A stretch of DNA of 64,000 bases from NCBI GenBank assembly GCA_000231825.2, contig JH720308.1, forward strand, positions 706,483-770,482, read 5' to 3'. The stretch comes from Tetrahymena elliotti 4EA (Eukaryota > Ciliophora > Oligohymenophorea > Hymenostomatida > Tetrahymenidae). Positions 53,571-64,000 of the stretch are shown here, in pieces (the stretch's first letter is position 1; every line of letters starts with the position of its first letter). Position numbers and translations under genes: made by a program. The notes below the pieces were generated by a model. It was not told the origin of the DNA, ran no database searches, and saw only the letters and a program-made list of their open reading frames with translations.

Positions 53571-54905
53571 TCATGTCCATGTATAGAAATTGGAAAATAA
53601 AAAGGCTCCAGAAATATTAAAATGGACTAAATATGTGATGGCTAAAGCCTTAGAAAGGGTATTTGTTTTCTTTTATTTTTATTCATGATTAAATAAGATA
53701 TCAGCCAAAAACCAGTAAAGACAAGGATCAGAGGAAAAGAATCTTGTGCTAGACTAGGTGTGTGCAAAGAATACAGATATTAAAAATAAAATAATGGTGT
53801 AGAGCATTTATGAATGCATATCATCTTCAGAAAAGATGCTTAATTTTGCTGGTTTTTATATTAAACTCTTTAAGTATTTCTTGATGTTTGAGAAAAGCAA
53901 AATAAAAGTGTAAACTCCCCATATTATATTAAATCCTCTATTCATACTGTAATATGTTAAGAATCCTACATTCCAGTGCTTGTCTTGAATATAATTGTAA
54001 ACATTTGGTACAACACCTTAGCACCACGAAGGATATCCTTCAAAGGAAGAAGGCAAACAATAAACTGATCCTGCATTTAACAGTACTCTAACATAAGGAA
54101 TCAAGATAAAGATTATGTTAAGAACTCCCCAAAAAGTGGTAAATATCATAACTTTTAAATCAAATCTTCCTTTAGAGAAATTTACCATGTTCAAGATGAA
54201 GGCTTCAAGAATTGGATATCCAACAATGACAACCCAAAACATTCCATTAGATCTGATTGAAACAGAAAAAGCCAGCACAAGACTTGGCAGTAGTGTGAAT
54301 GAATATTTGCCTAAAGATGTGAAGAGATTAATTCCTTTTTCATTTTTAGGAATAGCTTAGTATTTTCTATAAAATAGAAATAAGTATAAAAAGATTGTAA
54401 AGGTGAATAAAGACTCAGTGTAGATTGCATTAAAGAAAGCACTTGATGGAGTAAATTGGAATAAAATAACTACAGCATAAGAGAATTTATCACTCATTTT
54501 AGGGAATTTAAGTTTAGTTATTTAGTACAAGAGTACTGTGCTTGCAGCGTTCAAAACTAAATTTAATATAAATCCTGCCAAAAGAATGGAAGCGAAGTTA
54601 TCTAAACTAAAGAAATTTTATGCTAAATTAGCTATTGCTTTAAGAATTCTTGGGTATGTCTCTAAAAAGGCATAGTTCTTTTCAAATTCATATCCTTTCT
54701 AAGCTATTTTTATGAAGAAAAAAGAATCCCATCTTGCAGTAAATTTTAAAAGCTCAACGATCTTGCTATTTTATCCTTCTTGTGCCAAGAGTTGAGTAGA
54801 TTAATCATAATCTTCATATAATTTATCTATGAAATGCTAACCTACAAACAAAAATAATTTGATTGCAACACTTGTTATTATGAGCAGCTTAGTTTATCCC
54901 TTCAT
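53571..54905 (-). CDS. PIGV: GPI mannosyltransferase 2 (PIG-V)
   Basis: Single exon, 444 aa, ATG 54905, TGA 53573-53571. PIG-V adds the second mannose to the GPI anchor on the ER lumenal face, using dolichol-phosphate mannose. It is hydrophobic throughout with about eight to ten membrane segments. Diagnostic motifs in order: TARWDSFFFIKIAQKGYEFE near 55-75 with the catalytic-type Asp, and AFFNAIYTESLFTFTIF in the middle. Next come SIRSNGMF, then PSWCQGVVPNVYNYIQDKHW, NVGFLTYY, and finally AHTQSSTRFFSSDPCLYWFL near the C-terminus. The plus strand over 53600-53850 also shows an open frame, but it is the antisense shadow of this conserved C-terminus. Length is slightly below the human protein. 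Confidence 0.93.
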
Positions 54906-55519
54906 GTAATTCAATATTATTATTTGTTACAATTTATATATTATTAAAATTAGTTTTTAGATTTAAATTTTTTTAAGATATAGACCCCGAATATATTTTG
55001 TTTATGAAATTAATCAGCAAAAATACCCCCTTGAAAATTAATTTTTTGTCTATTTTTGTTGTTATTTAAATCATTCAAAAATTTAAAAAAGAGTTAATTG
55101 CTTTTAAATAGAAATCGTTCTTTTTTATAAATTAGTTTAAAATATGAATTAAAACAAAAAAATTTCTATTATTGTATGAGACAAATAGATCTACATGCAT
55201 GAATAATGTGTTCTTTTTTATTACTTATCTTTGATAAATAAATTAAAATTTAAAAAAAATATTTTTAGAATAATTAAGAAGCGAATTCAGAAATGAATTT
55301 GCTAAGCTTAAATACTTATTTATTTGTTTATTTATCATGATTCTATTCAAGTAAAACTTGATAGAATTCAAAGAAAACGATCAATAATGAATGATATTTG
55401 TTTGTTTATTTCATTATTATTAAAAATGATATATTTTTTTAAGATGGATGATGCGTTATTATTATTTTTGTAATTTTAATTAATTTTAAATGTATAAGTT
55501 TTTTTAAAATTTTTCCAAT
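54906..55519. other. intergenic, no gene seen
   Basis: About 600 bp of AT-rich spacer, upstream of PIG-V and downstream of the SAPS gene. Nothing is recognised in it. Confidence 0.55.
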
Positions 55520-58500
55520 TCAATTCATAGAGAAAAAATCAAAGTCATTTTTATTATTTGTATTTTTTGATTGATCTTCTTATTATTATTACTTATCAAA
55601 ATCATTTTCTTCATTTAATATCTAATTTGGACTGGGAGCAGCAGGTTATTAATCCGGGCTGGTAAAACCAAAACTTTTAAATATATCCTCTTCTTTTTAG
55701 GATTCGCAACTATCTGAGTTAGTATTTTATCTATTTTATTAAATTTGCCTGAATAAATAAATAATTTAGGGTAAATTTAAATACACGTTGAAGAATTCAA
55801 ATCCATCAAAGCTTTTAGTTTTTTCTTAAGTGCCAACCATTTAAAAGTTATTGGGGTCATCAAATACTTTGAAACTGTTTGCAATATCTTCATTTGCTGG
55901 TTAATTATCCTAAAATAAAATAATTTGAAAAAAATATAAATTTTATTTTAATAAAATAATTTAAAATAAAGATTTCATTTTAATAAGCTAATTAGTTACA
56001 TCATCTTTTTTAATTTTACTGGCAAAATTGCTAAAATACATTTCGTCTGATTCATCTGACTCTTACTTTTCATGGTCATCTTAGTGATTTTCAAGCTCAT
56101 GATTTTCTTCTTCTTTAAATTTATTTTGCTCATTTTCTTCGTACTATTATGGTGTACCATAAAGAAAATTTTCAGATTTCTTATAAAAAAATGTTTAATT
56201 AAACACTTAATTTTATCTAATATATTAATAAACTCTTACTTATTTAATATCATCAATATCATAGCTGCAGTGTAAATGAGAATTATGAGAATCGTGATCT
56301 ATCATAGCATGATCACCTAATTCTCTATTATTATTTTAATTGGTTTAATCTAAAAAGTTTTCTCTTAGCTCTCCCCACAATTCAGCTAATTTTTAAAATA
56401 AAGGATTTATTGAGAATATCAAATATGAAAATAGCTAAAATTATCATTCTTTTGATTATTCTTTTCAGCGACAAATTTTGTTTTAAACATCTTAAATTAT
56501 TTCTTTTTTTGAACTATTTAATATTTGTTTTTTGACCAAAATGTTTGATAGGAATAAAATCTGAAGGATCAAGCGATTTGTAAAATTATATTTTGATAAT
56601 AAATATATTTACTGTCAACATAGTCCTGAATTTCAGCATTATTTTCGCATAATCTTTAAACAAAGTTGGCTATTTTGGTTACATGTCCTAAATATCCTTT
56701 TCTGAAACTAACCTTTTCAGGAGCATCATTGGTAATTGAGGAATCAACTTTTTATGTAGCATCTAATAAGAAATTAACTAATTTAGCATCTGTAAAAACT
56801 GCCTTTCTCATAGCATGAGAGTTAATTTGGGCAGATTAAATTATAATTCTTTCTACTAATGTGTGAAGCATGTTATTCCATTCATATTTTAAGAATAATT
56901 CTAAAAGAACTGCATGAAGATTGTGCTATGCCATTTCTTGTATTACATAAAAATTGTCTAATTTAAGGGCTACGCAGTATATTTCAATGATTTTTAAACG
57001 AGATTATCCTAAAGGCTTTAAATCTTATCTGTATACTGTTTTAATAGTTTCATCTTAATCATAGTTTTTTAAATAATCAATTGTAGCTTTTATATATGTG
57101 CTAAATTATTCTAATGCATCATTAAACATTATATCAAATTCTTTGAAATAGCTTTCATCTTCATCGTTTCTTCTTGTCTTTTTAATTTTTGGAGAAAATA
57201 AAATATTTAATTGTCATTTTTTTAATAGAGAGATTTACTTCAATATAATTAAAGACTTAGATAATAATGCACACTATACTTGCACTGTGATAAGCAATTT
57301 TAGGACTTTTAGAAGTCAAATTTTGAAGTAATTTATCAAAAACAGGTTTAGAAATAATATACTCAACAATCTACTTACCATCTGTGTAATTAGTGTAATA
57401 GTTAATCAATTCTTAAAATAAGATGACAATATTAGCAAATACTTCTAAATCATTATTTTCATCACTTATTAAATCAATAAGTTTGTCGACAACCTTCAAT
57501 TTTGTGCCTAAAAATTTACCTTTTTCTTATGAATTAGAAAAGCTAATTGATTTAGCTAAAATGTCTGAGCAGGATCTGCTGTGCATTTATTTGGTCATAT
57601 TTAACAAATTGTTCTCATTTTTGTATAAATATTCAATCAACTTTTTATAAAAAAATAATTTTTATGCAACTCAAACAAACTTCTGAAAAAAAACTTTTTT
57701 TTTTGTAAAATTTAATAAAAATCTTCAAATTATCAAAAATAATAGTTGGTTTATTATTTAATTTGTTTGATTTTTTTATTAAAATTTGTTATTTTTAAGA
57801 AGGAGAAGAAGATATTTTTAGAACTCTCAATAAATAAAGCTATTCAAAAAACATACCTCAACATCTTTGTTTTTATTTTTGGCTAAGTTAAATAGATGCA
57901 AGAATACTTTGGCTACATAGCCAGCTAAAGTGATATTAACTTCTTTATTACTTTCGAAAAAGCTGAGTAATAAACCAAATAAATACATATTGTCTTATGG
58001 AATTTTTTCATATTTTTATTCTAATTCTTAGCGCAGTTATTCCTGTTTCTATTTTTCTTCTTGTGCTTAAAGTATTGCTTAACTAAATAATTCTTCAGCT
58101 TTTTGAGTTATTTATTCTTCAACTACTTTATTAGATTGTGCAGGTTATTCTGTAGAAATATTCATTTCTTATGAGATATCCATTTCATTTTTACTATCTT
58201 CTAACTATTCCTATTATTTTTTTTATTATTCATTTATTTCCTACTATTATTCTTGTTTATGATCTTAGTTTTCCTCTACATTTTGATTGTTCTAGTTTTA
58301 TTATTTAGATGTATCTTCCTCATCTTTTTCTATTTCCATTCTTTCTTATTCTATTTTATTAAGTTAGTCTCCTGTCATAGATACTCTTCCAATAGGTTTA
58401 TTTAACTCCTCATTATCCTCTTCAGAAGTATCACTTAAACTTTCTTTGATTTAAATTCCATTCTATTATTCTCCTTAAGATTAAGAGTGCTCCTCTTCTA

Positions 58501-59058
58501 AAAGCATTTAATTCTCAACTGAATCATTTTATTCATCATCAATTGTTAAAGGTTCTCTCTCAAAAAACTATTCAGGAATAGTTCCAATACTGCATGTAAG
58601 TAATTCGCATGAAATGAAAGGATACCTAAAATTTAAATATAAGTAAAAGAGTGAATCCTATTTACATATTTATTTTAATTATGGGCATATGTTTGAATTT
58701 TTATTTAGGATTTTTTAAAATAAATAAATAAATTTATTTACTTAAACTATCTCTTTTAGTCATCTTGTTCACTTGGTTCCTCAATTAAAAACTTAACCAT
58801 TTTGTTAAAATCATAGTTCTTTAGCCTTTTTTAAATAACAGTATGATAAATAAGTATCTTATTGTAAGGGATGATCCAATTAAACACATAATAAAACTTT
58901 ATTTATATTACTTTTAAAGTAGACGAGGATTACATCCTCTGAATTCATTTATGATTGATTCTTCATCCAATAAATTTTCTATTGAAAGGTTTGGATCTTC
59001 TAGTATCTTATCAAATTTGCTGCTTTCTTGCTAAAAAAATTTAAAGAGATCTTCGTTC
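55520..59058 (-). CDS. SAPS-domain protein, PP6 phosphatase regulatory subunit
   Basis: Supported exons: 59058-58912, 58825-58742, 58625-57857, 57640-57239, 57177-56613, about 56385-56240, 56179-56000, 55909-55785, 55748-55520. SAPS proteins bind the Sit4/PP6 catalytic subunit and target it. The start matches the family N-terminus: LFKFFQQESSKFDKILE, then LSIENLLDEESIINEF. KYPFISCELLTC, spliced from two exons, is the SAPS signature. Later come LLLSFFESNKEVNITLAGYV, MHSRSCSDILAKSI and FRKGYLGHVTKIANFVQRL. The C-terminus is acidic and Gln-rich, ending DFDFFSMN. Odd features: a Gln/Glu-rich insertion of about 185 residues sits just after the signature. Two parts are unresolved: the first exon with the start codon, and the join between 56613 and 56385, where PIKHFGQK is probably coding. 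Confidence 0.85.
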
Positions 59059-59886
59059 CTATTTTTTGGTAAAAAGATGGTATAAATTTATTAGCCGCTG
59101 CTTTTTAATTTTGAAAATCTTACATTATAAAAAAATCTATTTCTTTGCTATAAATTTCCTTTTACTTTTTTCAAGTAAAAATTAAAATCCTATTTAATTT
59201 TATTTAATTTATTTTTTTTACAAATGATCTATTTTTGAAATTTTAGTTGAATTCTCAAAAATATTGTAAATTTATGCTGAACTAATCAAACAAAATCTAA
59301 TACATCAACCAAGAAAATATTTGTATCATTCAAAAAGTATATGTACCATCAAATTTTACTATTTATAAATTTTGAATGTAAAATTATTTTAACCTTCTAA
59401 CAAAATAACTAACCAAAAGTAGAATAATTGAGACCATCTCTCTAATTAGATAAAATAAATGAGGACATATTAACATTTTAAGTTTTTGTAAATGTAATTT
59501 GTACATTTCTCCTTATCTTTTTAAATTCTTTATTCTAAAGAATTTATTAGATAGATCGATTGATTTAAATAAATAAGCAAATAATGAATAAGATAAGAAA
59601 TTTTCAAATTAAAAATATTCAATCCTTTTTTTTATTGATGGGTTGAGATAATCATAAAATAGTAAAATAGTTTTTTATAATTTTTTTGAAATAAACTTTG
59701 TCTCAATAAATATTAAAAAAATACAAATAAAAATGAAAAAAATATCCTAATTTATTTAGCTTTTTAGCCTAAATTATTAATTAAAATTTGAAAAGATAAA
59801 TTTGTTGATTTATTGAAAATGTTAAAAAAAGATAACTTTTATTTATAATTTCTGAATTTTTTGTTTATTGGAGTAATATTACAAGT
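59059..59886. other. intergenic and probable 5' end of the SAPS gene
   Basis: A donor-like GTAAGA at about 59123-59118 suggests a small first exon of the SAPS gene just upstream; the ATG at 59125 is out of phase with the next exon. The rest is AT-rich with nothing recognised. Confidence 0.45.
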
Positions 59887-61993
59887 TCAAGATTAAAGAC
59901 AATTGTTAAGATAACTAAAACAAAAGTATAAATAAAAAAAAATAAATAGTTTTTTAAATATTATTGAAATTAAAATGTATTAGTTTGTTTGCTCAACTTT
60001 CTAACTTAGGATTTTCTGTGATAACTATAATTTGATGTAAAAATAATTAAAAAATGTATATAAAATTAAATCTAAATTACTTTATTATGTTTAGATCACA
60101 TTAGTGCTTGCTAGAGATTATATTTATATTACTTTCTGAGGTATAGTGTCTTCAAAAGGCTGATTCAGTGTTTCTTTTAGTGAAATATAAAGAAAACTAG
60201 CTAAGATTCCTGCTATACCCATGGAACCAATAGGATTGAGATTTTCTACAGAGAATAATGTAACAAAATATCCACATATAATACTATCAACCACTCCTAT
60301 TATAGATGTAAATCCTATTCCTATAGATCTAATTGAAGTAGGATATAACTCACTAATATAGATTTGATGGATATTAATTTAGAAACCTAGTAAGAATCTT
60401 GCAACTCCCATGAGGACTGTTTAAGCAATTTTTTCTCCACAAAAACCATCACAATCAGATGGAAGCGTAACAAAGAAGAAAAGCAAAAATACAAAATTAC
60501 TTGCAATTATTAGAAATCCATTTTTTCTTCTTGATATTTTTGGATTAATATAAACTATTTTATTTTTAAAGTTATGATTAAAAATATTATTTTTTTAATT
60601 AATTAACAAAATTTGGTTACCAGTAAGTAAATTAGAAATAGCTTCAGCAGAATATATAATAATTGTGTTAATTTTAACTTTTAATCCTATACTTGAGAAT
60701 GTTAAATTAGTTCCGTAAAGATGGAATTAGATAATGAATAAAACGAAAGAGCAACAAATAGTTGTAATGAGTATAGATTTAGTTTTGAATAGATCAAGAT
60801 ATCCATATTTTTTAGATTTACTTCTATCAACATAGTCAATTTAATCAGTAGAGCGAGGCTCTTCTTTGAGCTCTTCTTCCTTTATTTCAGGTTTTTTGTT
60901 TACTTTAGCAATGTGATTCAAGATTTAGAGAGCTTTTTTTCTGTCTTGCTAATAAATGAAACTAAGAATTTAGTAAACAAAATGAATTTATGAATTCTAG
61001 ATTATAAATAAAAATTTACATTGGAGGCTCTTAAATGTAGTAATAAAACACATTTGAAACAATAATAGGGATAGCAATGAAAAATATTTATAGATATATC
61101 CAATTATCTGTAATGTACTATGTATTTGCTAAATAAATAGCTCCAATAGCGAATAAGGCATTTAATAAAGCCAAGGAGTATTCTCTGAATTTTCCATCTA
61201 GTATTATTAATTTTTTATAATTTAGAATAAATAATTAAATTAAAAATTTAATTTACCTGAATGCTCATTAATAAAGCAAAATACATAAGTGATAACTAGA
61301 TTAACACCGAAGGTTGAAGGTTGAAATAAATAGTCCTGCAGCTACTAACCAAGGAGATTGAATGAGAATTCCACTAAGTAAGCTTCCAATTCTAGATATG
61401 ATCCAGAATATGAATGAGGCAAATTTACGTCCTTTGTTGTCTGAAATGTAAGAAGATATGATACAGCCAGCTATACTGCCACTATAAGTGATGGCGATAA
61501 TACTATCAGCTATAAATTATTTATCACAAATAAGAGGAGGATTGAACTATATAGCCAATGATTTAGGAATGTATGTAGCAAAAGAGAGAGGATCATCCTT
61601 GCTGCAAACCCAATTTTCATGTTCAGTTCCATTAAGTCCGTTAGTGCATTCAAAAGTAGATTTTAAAAAAAGGAAGATTGGAGAGTTCAGTACAGCTCCT
61701 GCTATGAGTCATTGAAGGAAAAAAAATATATTGCAAATAATTTAATATTTTCCATCAGTACCAACTCTTTAAAGAGCTTCCTAAATAGTGAGTTATAAAT
61801 CTTAAGAATTTCTAAGTTTTACTTTCTTCTGCATTTACTAGAATGTATCAGAAAATAGTTGATTTTCAGTAGCATTGCTAGTTGAGTGTTATAGTCTTAT
61901 TTTGCAAGGAGATATGTCAGATGATTTAAAATCTTGAGCTCTAGTAGGTGAATAGCGAGGTGAGGGAAGATCTGTTTAAATGATTTATATCAT
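59887..61993 (-). pseudogene. SLC22/MFS-type transporter with an in-frame TGA and a frameshift
   Basis: Exon-like blocks: 61993-61257, 61197-61020, 60961-60621, 60554-59887. The protein resembles the organic cation/anion MFS transporters: GTDGKYQIIC before helix 1, a Cys-bearing lumenal loop, and SGSIAGCIISSYISDNKGRK (the MFS G-x-x-x-D-x-x-G-R-K loop). EPP closes helix 6, and ELYPTSIRSIGIG follows in the second half. Two defects break it. TGA at 61711-61709 lies inside helix 1, where FLQ-x-LIAGAV would need one residue. A 7-bp tandem duplication, AGGTTGA twice at 61311-61324, makes exon 1 737 nt when intron phase demands 730. All other exon phases agree with each other. The frame from 60100 to 59887 is AT-rich, so the true 3' end may be earlier. 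Either a recent pseudogene or sequence errors. Confidence 0.75.
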
Positions 61994-63200
61994 TTTTCAA
62001 TAAAATTTTTCCTTTTTTATGTAATTTTGTAATACTTTTTATATTGATAACTGGAAAATTTTTTATTTTTAAATAAAGTATGCTATGAGAATCAATAAGA
62101 AAGATGGCTACTTTATGACTCTAATTTAAGTAATGTGTATAGGTTAATTTTAATAAAATTAAGTTTTTTGTTACATTAAATACTAATGAGCTTCTTCAGC
62201 TCTTACTCATAATTTAAATCAATTAAATTTTGACAAAATTAATCAATCAATCTTCCCTTAAGATTTAAATTAAGCATCTAAAACTTATCAAAAATATTCT
62301 AAATTATTTTTACTTTGTATTTTTTACCATCAAAAATCTAATAGAAAATGTTGTTTTGGTTAAGCATATAAATCTTTGAACCAATCATAAAAAATGCATA
62401 ATTTTGTTTAAGAATAAAAGTTAAAGGAGGATTTTTAATGTAAATGAATAACAATTTGGTGTTTAAATGGTATTTTTTATATAATTTTGTTTTTTTTACT
62501 TGTTTATGTTGTTGGTTATCAGAAAGAATACTATCAGAAAAAGCATCAGAAAGTATCCGATTTTATTCTTTTTACAAATTAAATAAATTTTTCAGAAAGA
62601 AAAAGAGTGAAGTTTTTTTATTAATTTTTAAATGAAATTTAATAATTCTGTTTTCACTTAAAAATGAATTAATTTTAGATTTTCTAAGTAAGTTTATTTT
62701 TAAAGGTTATTCTTTTCTAAAAATAATATTATTTTTTTCAGAATTCAAAAAACTGATAACAAACATATTTTTTAATGTTGGTGATTGAGACAAAGTTAAG
62801 CTTAGTGCTATTTAGTACATTTGCAGTACATATGTTCATTAATCAAATAACTCATCTTGGTCATAAGATATCATTTTTACTTTTTTTACCACCAAAAGAG
62901 AAAACCTTTAAAAAAAGAAGAGATTTAGTTATGTTTTGAGCAAAAATCGCATTCTATATGATTAGTTAAATAATAATTAGTAAAAGGTAAACAGAGGCAT
63001 AGATTATAATAAGAATGGTTGGAGAAAATAAATAAAATGTTATCTTTAAAGGAAGCAACTGAAAATAAAATGAATATACAGTATAAAATATTATTTTATC
63101 GTATTTTGTGTAGTTGTTTGACTATAGTGTTATAAAGAGAATTAAAAATTATATTTTATCAGTTAGCATTTTATGGATAAAATTATCAATTGAAATCTTA
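61994..63200. other. intergenic, no gene seen
   Basis: About 1.2 kb of AT-rich DNA. A 63-codon open frame at 62444-62635 has an ATG but Phe/Leu/Lys-rich composition and no support. No RNA gene is seen. Confidence 0.5.
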
Positions 63201-64000
63201 TCAAAATCCATAAGATTTAAGTCTTTTTTGAGAAACTTTAAGTTATTCTTGTTTAGACAAATCTTCTAAAACAAGTTTTGGTTTTTATTTTTCTTCTTCT
63301 TCTTCTTATTTCTTTTTTTGTTTATCTTGATTGAGTTTGCTTAACTCCTTAAGATACTTCTTTTTATCCTTTTTCTTTAATTCCTTAAGATCTTCTTTAG
63401 TGGTGAGGCCTTTATCTGTGTCTTTCTTGATAATTTTCTTTTATAATAAGTTGATTAAGATTAGTGAGTTAATTTACTATTAATTTAAAAATAGTATAAA
63501 ATTACCTTATTAATTTTGGTTGATTTTTCTATTTATTTAATAACGCTTTTGTTTTTCAGGTTTTTAGATTTTACAAAACCTTCATCTTCTCTATATGGGG
63601 CTAATTTTTTTATGGATACATACTTATTCAAAACATTAGAATCTGCAAATAATAGTTGTTCATCACTTAAACCATAGGAATCTGGCTTTACTTCCATATA
63701 CTGATTAAAACATTTTAAAATTAATTAAAATATTTCTCTTATTAAAAAGAAATAATAATTTACTTTAAATCTGGTTTTGATTCCTCCTGTAATTACATCT
63801 TCGTAGTCAAGATTGTAATATTAGTCAACTAAGTTTTAAATTTCATCATCAGTAATATATTTCTTGAGGGCTTATGGGTCATTTTCAGCCATGGTTTCTA
63901 AATCAACTTTCTTAGCTTCGATATAGGTATATAATTTTTTGCTAATTATTTTTTCTGAATCATAACATTCATCACAAAGAACAACTTCATTATTGCTTTT
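63201..64000 (-). CDS. KRI1: KRI1-like ribosome biogenesis protein (3' part)
   Basis: Three exons visible: from the window edge (64000) to 63764, then 63700-63506 and 63437-63201 (TGA 63203-63201); all phase 0. The N-terminal part lies beyond the right edge. KRI1 is a nucleolar protein needed for 40S subunit assembly, working with the snoRNP protein KRR1. The conserved C-terminal module is clear: QYYNLDYEDVITGGIKTRFK, YMEVKPDSYGLSDEQLLFAD, then LNKYVSIKKLAPYRE. Before it, VVLCDECYDSEKIISKK holds a CxxC pair like the Cys motif in other KRI1 proteins. The last exon is a Lys/Glu/Gln-rich basic tail (KELKKKDKKKYLKELSK), as is usual for nucleolar factors. Confidence 0.88.

Noticed and set aside
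53506..53850. Plus-strand open frame with protein-like text (KAPEILKWTKYVMAKALER) and a possible short intron.
   Set aside because: It is antisense to the conserved C-terminus of PIG-V, whose motifs (TRFF, LYWFL) fix the minus strand as coding.
54115..54360. Plus-strand 81-codon open frame.
   Set aside because: Antisense shadow of the PIG-V membrane domain.
62444..62635. Open frame of 63 codons with an ATG.
   Set aside because: Hydrophobic poly-AT translation with no support; frames this long are expected by chance under this code.

Overview
The window reads as macronuclear-type DNA of an oligohymenophorean ciliate close to Tetrahymena. The evidence is direct. Conserved genes run through many in-frame TAA and TAG codons at glutamine positions and end only at TGA. 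The DNA is extremely AT-rich, and genes are broken by short AT-rich GT-AG introns of about 31 to 220 nt. Because TGA is the only stop, open frames of about 100 codons arise by chance, so genes were called from homology, codon composition and intron phase. Species is inference.

Layout, left to right. 1-955 (+): 3' end of a DBP2/DDX5-type DEAD-box helicase. 3003-5401 (+): calpain-like protein with all three catalytic positions replaced. 7101-10543 (+): secreted double-length BPI/LBP lipid-binding protein. 12286-13452 (-): choline/ethanolamine kinase. 14816-15466 (-): Nudix hydrolase. 16088-19263, 20904-22595 and 23618-24694 (all -): three unrecognised proteins, two Q/N-rich and one coiled-coil. 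25629-27229 (+): spliceosomal MFAP1. 28325-29212 (-): four-helix membrane protein. 29752-31031 (-): SPFH/band-7 protein. 31032-38550: gene-poor, with a diverged tandem repeat and palindromes. 38551-40521 (+): Q/N-rich protein with a structured C-terminal half. 40522-47385: gene-poor. 47386-48519 (+): unrecognised 377-aa protein. 48872-50616 (+): PNKP. 50958-52608 (+): 2-phosphoglycerate-kinase-like protein. 52835-53267 (+): small-TIM-like protein. 53571-54905 (-): PIG-V. 55520-59058 (-): SAPS-domain PP6 regulatory subunit. 59887-61993 (-): SLC22-like transporter with two lesions. 63201-64000 (-): 3' part of KRI1, running off the right edge.

The genes are mostly independent housekeeping functions: RNA helicase, splicing, ribosome assembly, DNA end repair, GPI-anchor synthesis, phospholipid head-group phosphorylation, mitochondrial import and phosphatase regulation. 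There are no operons. I found no mobile element, CRISPR, rRNA or tRNA.

Most notable points: the transporter carries both an in-frame TGA at a conserved position and a 7-bp tandem duplication that breaks frame. The calpain is predicted to be inactive. The BPI-like protein is two whole BPI units in tandem. The SAPS protein has a Q/E-rich insertion of about 185 residues inside its conserved domain. I did not find a convincing new multi-gene system.
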